Shown: positions 16,661 through 27,100 of the stretch, piece by piece
Position numbering within the stretch: position 1 is the stretch's first letter
Layout: each line of letters begins with the position of its first letter
The notes under the pieces: model-generated
Database searches by the model: none
What the model saw: only the letters and a program-made list of their open reading frames with translations
What the model was told of the DNA's origin: nothing
Translations under genes and position numbers: made by a program
From: Streptomyces sp. JH34
Lineage (GTDB): Bacteria > Actinomycetota > Actinomycetes > Streptomycetales > Streptomycetaceae
Assembly (NCBI RefSeq): GCF_029428875.1
Contig: NZ_JAJSOO010000001.1
Location: 1,612,001 to 1,676,000, forward strand
Length of the DNA stretch: 64,000 nt
Reading direction: 5' to 3'

Positions 16661-17353
16661 TCAGGAAGCCTCGGCGGAGGGAGGGCCCGCCGTCGCCCCG
16701 GCTCCGGCCCCCGGCAGATCGCCCCGCTCCGGCGCGTCGGCCGGGGAGCCGGCGGCCCCGGGCCCCGGCGCCTCGCGCAGCACCTCCGCGAGCCCGTCCG
16801 TGGTCAGCACCATGCTGACCGGGGCCGAGCTGTTGAGGCAGAGGCTGTGACCGGAAGGGACCCGGCCGAGCAGGTCCACGACCGGCAGCCGTTCGAAGCC
16901 CAGCGGCCCTGCGGCCTGGAGATAGCGGGGGGAGGTGAAGACCGGGACCACCGCCGTGCCGTCGGACGCCGACGCGCTCACCGGCTCGCCGTCCGCCGTG
17001 ACCAGCACGGCGACCTCGGTCCCGGCCAGGGCGGAGGTGACGTCCTCCACCGGGCCGTACCCGGTGGTGGCGAGCTGGATCGCGCGGTCCACGTCGTCGG
17101 CGGGCTCGGGCCATCCCATCGCCTCGGGTGACGGCCTGTAGGCCTCGTTGTCCTCCCACTCGACGATCTCGCCCTCGGAGTCGGAGCGCCACTGGCCGAC
17201 CACGGCCCACTCGGGTGGCGGGCCCTCCCCCTGCCAGGCGGGATCGGCCAGGTAGAGCCAGTGGTCGGGTGCCAGTCGGGCGGCCTGGACGAACTCCTCG
17301 GGCGGAACGGGATCCTTGGGGGTGGCGGGGGTTTCGGCGCCGGACTCACTCAT
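16661..17353 (-). CDS. T7SS-associated SseB-like protein, second paralog
   Basis: 230 residues from ATG 17353 (GAGG seven bases upstream), overlapping the previous gene by eight bases. Residues 20-110 share a module with the upstream paralog: APDHWL, DPAW, WAVVGQWRS, YRPSPEAMGWP, and TGYGPVEDV. NCBI names such proteins 'type VII secretion system-associated protein' as I recall. The second half (AVVPVFTSPRYL, LPVVDLLGRVPSGHSLCLN) resembles SseB N-terminal domains. The tail is Pro/Gly/Ala-rich. No signal peptide or membrane span, so it stays in the cytosol. Position right behind a giant toxin suggests a chaperone or immunity role; this is inference. Confidence 0.75.
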   Translation of the reverse strand: MSESGAETPATPKDPVPPEEFVQAARLAPDHWLYLADPAWQGEGPPPEWAVVGQWRSDSEGEIVEWEDNEAYRPSPEAMGWPEPADDVDRAIQLATTGYGPVEDVTSALAGTEVAVLVTADGEPVSASASDGTAVVPVFTSPRYLQAAGPLGFERLPVVDLLGRVPSGHSLCLNSSAPVSMVLTTDGLAEVLREAPGPGAAGSPADAPERGDLPGAGAGATAGPPSAEAS

Positions 17354-18098
17354 CTTGGCCTCGCTTGCTGGGGGTACCTGATTCGGTGCGGGAGCGCCCG
17401 GCCGTCCGGGCCCGGTGCACGAATTCGCCGGACGTCTCCTGCCACCGTGCACGCAGCTCGTCAGCCGGGACGAGCAGCGAGGCCGGGGCCGACGGACTGA
17501 GGAGGAGCACGTCCCGGCCGGACGGCAGTCGGTCCAGGAGATCGGGAAGCGTCATCGTCACGTGCGCGGGCAGTCGGTCCGCCGGCGCCCCCGGCGGCAA
17601 CGTGAAGACGGGCACCGTGTGTGCGCCCCCGGGTGCCCGCGTCCACGCCGGCTCCCCGTCCTCGGCGACGCACACGGCCACGGCACCGGCCTCCGCGATC
17701 GCCTCGGTGACGTCCTCGCCCGGACCGTATCCGGTGGCTGCCAGGTGCAGGGCGGCGTCGGCGTCGTCGACCGGTGGAGCCCAGCCGAGCGCGGCGGGCG
17801 AGGGCCGGTAGTCCGGGTTGGCCTCCCAGGAGACGATCCGGCCTCGTGCGTTGCTGCGCCAGCGGCCGAGCACGGCCCAAGGGGGCGCGGGCTCGTCCTC
17901 CGTCGCGCCCAGCCAGTGCCGGTCCGTCACGGACAGCCAGTGGTCGGGGGCCGTACGGGCCGCGGCGACGACGTCCTCGGGCGGGACGGGGAAGTCCGGC
18001 TCTCCCCGCGCGACGGTCACGCGCGGCGGCGCGGACACGGGGGCGGGGACCGCGCCGGGCCCGGGGGCGCCGCCCGGCTGTCCGCTGGTGGTCGGCAT
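17346..18098 (-). CDS. T7SS-associated SseB-like protein, first paralog
   Basis: 250 residues from ATG 18098, where GGAG stands seven bases upstream; earlier in-frame ATGs near the giant gene's stop lack a ribosome site. It repeats the same two-part layout as its neighbour: APDHWLSVTD, WAVLGRWRS, YRPSPAALGW, TGYGPGEDV, then VPVFTLPPG and LPDLLDRLPSGRDVLLL. The first 30 residues are Pro/Gly-rich. The pair differs mostly in loops and tails, as expected if each recognises a different part of one large partner. It starts 67 bases after the giant ORF. Confidence 0.75.
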   Translation of the reverse strand: MPTTSGQPGGAPGPGAVPAPVSAPPRVTVARGEPDFPVPPEDVVAAARTAPDHWLSVTDRHWLGATEDEPAPPWAVLGRWRSNARGRIVSWEANPDYRPSPAALGWAPPVDDADAALHLAATGYGPGEDVTEAIAEAGAVAVCVAEDGEPAWTRAPGGAHTVPVFTLPPGAPADRLPAHVTMTLPDLLDRLPSGRDVLLLSPSAPASLLVPADELRARWQETSGEFVHRARTAGRSRTESGTPSKRGQDE

Positions 18099-18165
18099 GG
18101 GGTCACTCCAGACAGTCACGCCGCGCGGAGGCCCGGCTCGCGGAGGAAGACACGAGGACATCTCA

Positions 18166-21100
18166 TCACCCGTGCGCACCGCCGGCGTCCCCCGCCCCCG
18201 GCCCGTCGTCCTCGCCGTTCCTGCCGGGCGGCGGGGCGGGCGCGAAGTGCGGGTTGGCGACGTACGGTCCGAGCGGCATGCCGTACTCCATCGGCTGCGC
18301 GCCGCGGATGTACCGGCGGTCGATGCCTCCGGGGAAGAGCACCTCCTCCTGGTCGGGGAAGGGTGAGGCCAGGCCCAGGGTGGCGTTCACGTCGATGCCG
18401 CCGGGGACCTGGATGTCGTAGCGCCAGCGGTAGCGGTGGTACAGGGCGGGGGCGCCCATCGGGTTCGCGCGGGCGCTGTCGCGCACGTAGTGACGGTTCG
18501 CCGTGGTGCTCGCGAAGACGGTGGTCGGCACCAGGGAGCTGCCGCCGTAGACGTGGTCGATCAGGTGCACCATGTCGGGGCCGTACGGCCGGAGGCCCTC
18601 ATCGAAGACCCGCTCGGGCCCGTCGGGGCTGAAGCGGAACAGCGGGCCGTCGTGGTCGCGCCACAGCGCGTCAGGGAGCGTGCTGCCCGCCAGTGCGGCC
18701 GGGTCGGCGGCGACGGCGGCCGGGGCGACGGGCGGGGTGGTGCTCACCGGGCCGGTGGCGGGCCAGATGACCGGTACGGGCGGAGGGCCGTCCTCGGTCG
18801 CGGTGTGCGGCTCCGTCAGCAGGCGGGAGGAGGCGACGAGTCCGCGGCCGGGCAGGTACCAGTCCCAGGCCGGCCCGTCGGAGTAGACCCTCCCGGCCAT
18901 GTCGGTGACACCGCCGGCGGACGGGCCGTCGGAGGTGTACTCGCCGCGCAGTCCGAGCGACGGTATCTCGGCCACGAACACGTGGAACTCCGCGTCCTCC
19001 TGGCCGTAACCCCACACCGTGTGACGGTCGGTGGAGGCGGCCACGGGGAAGGCCTCAAGGGTCTCAGCGAACCGCTCGTCGAACCGGCCGTCCGCCGAGT
19101 AGGGCAGGGCCTGCCCGGCCGGGGCCGCACCGGCGTCGGTCTCGGTGGCGCTGCTCGCGTTCCACTCCGCGGTCCGGGCCGTGTCAGCCATGTCGGCCGT
19201 GTCGGCCGTGTCAGTCCTGTCAGCCGTGGGGGACGGCGGGGTGGACGGAAGCCGCGGCACGGTCCTGTGCCAGCCACCGGGCCGCCGCACGTCAGCGGTG
19301 TCCGACGTGGGTTCCGGCGTCTCCGGCCGCGGGAGGGCCGTGACGATGCCCGGTTGCGTCGCGCTGCCACCGGACACGGTGAACGCGCCGTCGAAGCTCC
19401 ACACGGTCCGGTCGTTCGTGAGGGAGAAGCCCTGCTGATCGCGCGGTTCCCCTGCGCCGACGCCGGGCACCAGCAGGACCAGGGGGCGGTGCGCGCCGAT
19501 CAGCGACAGCTCCGGGTCGGCCTCCAGCAGCGCGTGGAACTCCCGCACGGTGACCTGCGCGGTGCCGCCCGGCAGCCGCAGGACCACCGCACCGGCGGGG
19601 TCCGTCTCCGCGTACACGAAGTACGGAGCGACGGCACCGTCCTGGGCCCACGGGGCGAACTCCGGCGAGCCGGTGTCACCGGCCCCGACGGTGTACAGAC
19701 GTGCGGGATCCAGCCCGCCGGGGGTCGGCGTGGGGCCCCAGTTGCGGCCCTGGAGGGGGCCGTCGGGCGTGCGCATCCGGCTTCCGTCGGCGAACGCCCC
19801 CATCGTCTCCAGGTGGAAGACGGCCAACTCGTCCGGGTGGCCGGAGTCCCGTCCGGTGGCGAAGGCCTGCTCGGTCAGTTCCCTCAGCCGGGCCTCCGCC
19901 GCCGCGTCCCACGTGGTGCCGGCGGACAGATGGAGCACCGCGCGCCCCATCTCCTCGCGTTCCGCCGGAGACTTGGCGTCGAACAGCCGTGCGGCGCCGG
20001 TCATCGCCCACAGCGCGCGGGCGTACGCGCGCCGCGTGAGCGGTCCGGTGGCCATCCGCAGCACCGACCGCACCGCTCCGTCACCACCGGCGGTGAGCCG
20101 GTCGGACGCGGCCCGCAGCGCGGGCACGTCCCACACGGCGGTGAGCGCGGCGTCCCCCGGCGCGGCCAGGGCCCGGTCGAGCACGGCCTCGAAGTCGGCC
20201 GGCCGCGGGACGGGCCCCCCGTCGGGCGTCGGCGCGAGGAGCTGCCACAGCTCCATGCGCAGCGGGGTGTACCCGTTCAGTGCCGGGTCGTTCGCGCGCA
20301 GCGTCTCCAGGGCGCCGATCCCGCGCAGCAGCCGCTCGTGACGGCCGCCCGGCACACCGCGATCGGCCTCGACCTCGTTGCCGAAGACCAGCCGCAGCGC
20401 CCGTACCAGCCGCAGGGCGCGCGGCGCCTCGTCGTCCCAGGCGGGGAGGCCGGTGGGGCGCGGGAGGGGTCGCAGGCCCGCCGCCTCCGTCAACTCGGCG
20501 ATCGCGCCGACCGGTTCGGGAAGGAAGGTCTCCATCCGCGCCAGAGTGCCTTCGGGTGTCGCCGCGAGCAGCCGCACGGTGTCGTTGTAGCCCGTCCTGC
20601 CGGTGGCGGCCGTGGTGGTGCGCCCGCTGTGGTTGGCGGCGTGCTGCGCGAGCGCGACCTCCTCCAGGGGGTCGTCGACGAGCGGCGCGGGCCTGATGAG
20701 GGACTGCGGGCGAAGCGGGTCGCCGGCCACGGCGCCGTAGCAGCTCGCGACGTGCAGTGCGTCCCCGGCCGCCCGCGTGACCACCTCGGGCAGCCCGCCG
20801 ATGTAGCGCCCGCCGTCCTCGGAGCCGAGCAGCAGCACCCGGCCGTCCTTGCCGGCCAGCTTCAGTCCGCCGGGGACTCCGTGGGCGTGGAAGGTGTAGA
20901 CGGACGCCTCGGGGTCCGGGGCGGTCTCCTCGGCGCCGACCGTGTGGAAGGTGTCGCCGAGGCGGAGCACGTGCGTGCGCTCCCGCATGCCCCGGTACAG
21001 CCTCAGCCGCCGTTCCCGCAGCCGCCTGCGGCCGTCGTCGGGCATCGACTCGCGGCCCTCGAAGCGGTGGTCCGCCCCGACCAGCGGGCGGGTGTCCACG

Positions 21101-24100
21101 TCGCTGTCCCGGAACCGGACGCCGTCCACGGTGACCCACTCGCGGTCCTCGGGCCGCACGGTCCCGTCCGCCGGGGGATCGAACGGCACCCAGTCGCCGT
21201 AGGCGTCGTCGGGGTCGGAGTCGACGAGCGACGGTACGGAGACGACGGGCCCGGCGGTGGTGACGTCGGGGCCGGCGGTGGTGACGTCGGGGCCGGTCTC
21301 GGTCCCGGTGAGGCGGCCGTCGCCGCTGGGTGCCCAGACCCTGCGGCCCAGCCGCTCCGCCACGGCCCGTGCCAGCGGCCCGTACTGCGCTCCCGCGTAC
21401 GGGCTCACCAGCACCACCGGTACGTCCGGCGGCAGCGCGGCCAGCACCGGATCGGCGGCCAGGAGGTCTGCCAGCGCCTGCGGGCCGAGCTCACGGCCGT
21501 CGGCGAACAGGGCCTCGTCGTAGCCGGCCTCGGCCGCCACCACGTACGCCGTCTCGCCCCACGGTGACGCCCCCTCGGAGACCGTCCGCAGCTCGCCGCC
21601 CCGCTGTTCCTGGAGCCGGATCAGCGAGGCGTCGACGCTCTCGATGCCGGTGCCGGTCCAGTCGCGCCCGTGCGGAGCGCCCTGGGCGTCGGTCATCAGC
21701 GTGGCTTCGGACAGCAGCGGGTCCGCGGCGTCGGCGACGGACGGGAGCGAGGCGGTGGACGCCGGCTCGGACACGGCCGGGCTCGCGGTGCCCCGTCCGG
21801 TGGACCGGGGCACCGGCGCGGGGAGCGTGCGGGGCGCGTCCCCGGGTGCGGCGTACCGGACCGGGCTCGTCTCGTGCCAGACGTCGGCGGTCGGCACGCT
21901 CCCCGCGACGGGCGAGTCGTGCAGGGTCAGCACCGGCTGTCCGGAGTCGCCGGCCGCCGACAGGTCCGCCGGGAAGTCGGTCCACCAGACGGAGCGGCCC
22001 AGCCGCTGGGCGAGCCGGTGGGCGACGTCCCCGGCGTCGGCGGGCGGTCCCGAGAACGCCAGGACCAGGGGGGTGGTCAGTTCCCGGCGCATCAACGGCA
22101 GGTCGTTCGCCAGCACTTCCGCGAACTCGCCGGTGGGCACGCTGGACGTCTCGCCGTCGTAGGACAGTTGGAGGAGGTCGGGGTCGTGCGGGTCCGGGGC
22201 GACACGCACCAGGTACGGGACCGGTGTGTCCGTCCCCTGCTTCCACGGCGCGTCCGTCGTCCCGGCGGGTGTGTGGAACTGCGCCAGGTCCACGCTCGGC
22301 GGCAGCTGTCCGCCGGTGAAGTCGCGGCCGCCCCCGTGTACGCCGTCCTGGACCGTGCGCAGACGGGTGGTGGTGTACGCGCCGGACTCCTCCAGGGCGT
22401 ATGCCGCCGCCACGTCCGGGTCGGACGCCTCGCGGCCCACCGCGAAGGCGCGGGTGATCAGGTCCAGCGTCTCGTCGCGCTCCGCTCGGCCCGTCCGGGC
22501 GCCCAGGGGCAGGTGGAGGACCTGCGCGATGAACTCGCCCTGGTCCGGGTCGGTGTCGGGCAGCGTCTCCTCGGCCTTGACCCGGGCCCAGAAGATGCGT
22601 GACCGCTCGGTCACGCCGACCTCGTTGGTCTCGATGTCCAGGGCGGTCGCGGCCTCGTCCGCGGGGTCGCCGTCCCGCATCCACTGTGCGGCGGCCTCCA
22701 CCGCCGGCAGATCCACGAAGCTGACCAGCACGTCGCCGGGCCACGTCGACCACTGCTCGGCGGCGGCGGTCAGCGCACGACGGGTGGCTTCCTGGTCCAC
22801 GGCGGCAGCGCCGCCCGCGTGCGCCTCGGCCACCCGGCGCAGCAGGTCCAGCGTGAAGGGGCCGGCCGCGTCGAAGTCGGAGTCGCTGCTCCACATGTGG
22901 TCCACCGCCGCCGCACCGCGCAGCAGATCGCCGAAGTCGGGCGCGTCGTCCACCTCGTGCCCGAACGTGAGCCGCAACGCCCGCACCAGGCGCAGCGTCC
23001 TCTCCCGCGTCTCGTCCGTGACGGGTCCGTCGCCCGGGTGGTAGCCGGCGACCTCGGCCAGGCGGTCCAGTGCGGGGCCCGTGGGCTCCGGCCGGAACAG
23101 GTCCCATGCCCGGTGGCGTCCCTGCGCGTCCGCGTACAGGGTGCGCATGTAGCGGCCGTCGGCCGACCGCGTCCCCTGCGAGCTGTACGCCAGGCGAACG
23201 GTGCGTCCCGTGCTGTTCGCCAGGTGCTGCCCCATCGAGACGTCGCGCAGCGGGTCGGGGACGAACGGGCCGGGGAAGGCGTCGCTCACGGTGTCCGGGG
23301 CCGGCACGGCGCTGCCCCTGGGCGCTCCGCTCCAGCAGACCACCATGTCGATCCAGTGGTCCGCGGGCAGGCTCGCCAGGCTCTTGCGGCGCTTGAGCCA
23401 CGGCCCGGCCTCACGCTCGTCGACCAGCCGGACGCCGCCGTCCCGCATCGCCAGCTGGAGGACGCCCGGTTCGCCGTGCATGTCCAGGCGGTAGGCGGTG
23501 TCCTCGGGTCCCGGGCGCGGCAGGTCGTGTTCCTGGGACATCCCGCCCGTGGCGGGGTAGTGGTGCACGAACGTCGTCATCCGGTCGAAGTGGCGGCCCT
23601 CGTCCTCGAAGTGCTTGGCGTACTCGGCGGGGTGGTGCGAGGCGCGGCCGATCTGCTTCCCGCTCAGGGCGCTGACGATGGGCCGTGTCACCACGTCGCG
23701 GTGCCAGTCCGGTGCGTCGTCGTCGGGGTCGGGCGCCAGGCCGGGCACGCTCGCGATCCAGTCGCCCTGCGGGATGCCGGGGCGACGGACGACGTCGATG
23801 GTGCTCGCCGCGCCGGGCGCCGAACTGAGCGTCGCCTCGCCGCTGTGCGCCCACACCGTCAGGCCGGTACGGTCCGCGAGTTTGCGCGGCAGGTCGAGGT
23901 AGGCGTCCGCGGCGAAGGGGACGGCCAACACGATGGGGGTGCCCTGCGACAGCCCCTCCCCCGCCACGTCCGCCGCGACGAGCTCCACGAACTCGTCGGC
24001 GCCCAGCTCGCGCGTCGAGCCGTCCGGCAGTCGTGCCTCCACCCGGTCGTGCGCTCCGCCGGCGGCCACGACGTACGGGGTCACGCCCTGCGGCCAGGGG

Positions 24101-27100
24101 GTCCCCTGGGTGTCGAGGACGTCGTACGTACCGGACGGGGTGTCCTCCAGCACGTCGCCGTTGGCGGTGTCCAGCTCCGCGACGGCGTCGTCGTCCCAGT
24201 TGAGACCCGGCACCCGGCGGCCCTGGACCGTGAAGTGGCGCGCGCGGCCGGGTGCCCTCACACCCAGCTCGGTGAGGTGGAAGGCGCCCAGTGCCGCGAG
24301 GCTCGTCGCCGCTCCGGCCGCCGTGGACCGTTCCACCAGGGCGAACAGCTCCGCACGCCGGTCCTGTCCGACATCCGAACCGGGGTCCAGGTGCAGCACG
24401 CGGCGGGCGAGGGCGTCGATGTCCAGCGGGCGGTCGCGCAGCGACGGGTCCCGGCGCCGCAGGGTGTCCAGGGTCTGCACCGCTGCCGCGTCGGGCGGCT
24501 GGGAGATGCCGATCGTGGCCTGCCGGCCGAGCTCGGCCCGGGTCACGCCGTCGAGGGCACCCGTGCCCACCCAGTCCTCGGCGGGCCGGGTCAGGCTCCG
24601 CGCCCCGACCGTGAAGTCATCGACGGTCAGGCGCGGTTCGCCGGCGGGGCGGCCCTGCTGGAGGTCGTCGAGCGCGCGGGCCAGCAGCCGCCGGAACAGG
24701 GTCCGCGCTGTCTGTGCGCGCCGCCTGGCCGTGGTGACCTGCTCGTCACGGTGCGCGCCGTCGGCCCGGCGCGCGTCGGCGCCGTAGCCGGTGACGGCGA
24801 CGCGCGGCAGCGACACGCCCGCCCGCTGGTTGCGCAGTCCCGCGGTGGCCACCTGGGAGGCCAGCAGGCGCAGGGTCTCCGTGCCGTTCGCGGACGGTGT
24901 CGTGCCCCCGTGCGCGTACGCCACCAGGCTGCGCGTGGGCAGCGCGGGCGGCGGTGGGGCGGCCGGGGCCGTGTGTACGGGCGCGGTGAACACGGGTGTC
25001 GAGGCGGTCTCCACCCCCTGCATGGGGTCGGAGGCCGTCTCGACACCCTCCATGGGGTCCCCGGCCGAGGAGCGGGCCCTCGCGGGGGAGGTAACCGCAG
25101 CGGCGTCGCCGGGCGTGGCGTCGCCCGTGGCCGTGGAGGCCGTCCCGGACGGCGGTGCCGCGGGCAGGGGCGAATCGACCGGGCGGCGGCCCTCCTGGAC
25201 CCCGCCCCGGTCGACGGGCCGCGCCTCTCGCCAGTCGGCGGCCGTCGGGCTGGTCAGTGTCATCAGCGAGCCGACGAGCGTGGGCACCGTGACACCCGCG
25301 TCGTCCGTGCCGGACAGCTCCACCGGGAACGGGCTCCACCACACGCCGCGGCCGAGCCGCTGGGCCACCAGGTCCGCGACGCCGGGTGCGGGCCCGTCGA
25401 ATCCGTCGAGCACCAGGAGGACGGGGGTCGTCAGGTCCTTGCGTCGCAACTCGACGTCAGCGGCGAGCAGTTCGGCGAACTCGGCGGCCTGCACCTGGTA
25501 CTCGGCGCCGTTGAAGGTCACATGGAGGTTGTTGCCGTCCTGGAGGTCCACGGACGCCCGCACCAGGTAGGGGACGGGCTTGGCCGTGCCGGAGGCGTCC
25601 TGCCCGGCCCACGGGGCGGCGACGACGCCGCTCGGCACCCGGAACGTGTCCAGTCCGGGCAGGAGGGCGGCGGCGCCGTCCTTCCAGTCGAGACCGCCGC
25701 CCAGGGCGGCCCCCATGGTCGTGGCCGCCGAGGTGCGGTCGAAGGCGCCGCGTGCCTCCAGGTCGTAGGCTGCCGCGACATCCGCGTCGGTCATGTTCCG
25801 GCCCGCCGCGAAGCCCTTGGTGAGCAGGGTCAGTGCCTCGCCGCGCAGGGTCTCGTCCACCTCGACGTCGGGGTCGAGGTGCAGCATCCTCGTCGTGAGC
25901 GCGTCGGCGTCCTGGGCCGCGAGCAGTGTCTCCTCGGCCTTGACCCGCGCCCAGAACATCCGTGCCCGCCCGGCCTCGCCCACCTCGTCGGGGCCGGAGA
26001 GCTTCAGCGCGGTGACGGCCGCCGCGTCCACCTCCGCGGTGTCCGTGAGCCATTGGGCGGCCGAGTCGAGCACCGGCAGGTCGACGAAGCGGCTCACCGG
26101 CAGGGAGGGGCCGGCCTGCCATGCCTGTGCCGCCGCGGCCAGGACACGACGGGTGACGTCCCGGTCCACGCCGGACGCGGCCTCGGGGTGGGCGGCGATC
26201 ACCCGTCGCAGCAGGTCGTGCGAGAACGGTCCCGTCGGGCCGAGGTCCGGATCGGCGTGCCACATGTTGACGACCGCGGCGGCTCCGCGGATCAGGGTCG
26301 TGAAGTCGTCCGCGTCCTCCACGTCGTGCCCGAAGACCAGCCGCATGGCCCGCACCAGGCGAAGCAGCGCGGCACGGCTGCGCGGCGACGCCGCACCCTC
26401 GAACCCGGCCAGTCCCGCGAGCCGGTCGAGCTCGGCCTCGTCGGGCTCCGGACGACGGGTCTCCCACCACCACTGGCGGCCGCTCGCCTCGGTGAAGAGC
26501 ACCCGCACGGGGTCGTCCTGGTAGGTGAACGCGCCCTGCAGGGCGTAGGAGAGGCGCACCGTGCGCCGCGTCTCGTTCGCCAGGTGCTGCCCCAGGGAGA
26601 GGGCCTCGTCCGCGAGCGGATCGGCGGCGAACGGCACGGCGAAGGAGTGGCCGGCCTGGGAGAGGTCCTGTGTGGTGCCGTCCAGGGGAGTCGAGGAATA
26701 GCAGACCACCATGTCGATCCAGTGGTCGGCTGGCCTGCTCGACAGGCTCTTGCGCCGGCGCAGCCACTCGCCCGCCTCGTGCCGGTCCGCCGTCCTCGAC
26801 CCGCCGCCGGCCAGCGGCAGCACCAGCTGCCCCGGCAGGCCGTGGCCCGCGAGGTGGTACGCCTTGTCCTTCGGCCCCGGATCGTCCAGCGGGAGCTTCG
26901 CGGAGTACGTGCCGGTGGCGGGGTCGAAGTGGACGTACAGCGTCATCTGGTCGAGGCGGCCGAAGTTGTGCTCGCGTGACCCGGCGAGCTCACCGGGCTC
27001 GTGCAGGCTGCGGCCGATCTGCTCTCCGGTCAGCGCGCTGACGACGGGCTGGGTCAGCACGTCACGGTGCCAGTCCGGTGCGCCGTCGTCGGCGTCCGGC

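Noticed and set aside
17346..18179. Earlier starts (18179 or 18161) for the first T7SS-associated gene, overlapping the giant stop.
   Set aside because: No ribosome site precedes them, while 18098 has GGAG at ideal distance and begins the conserved protein.
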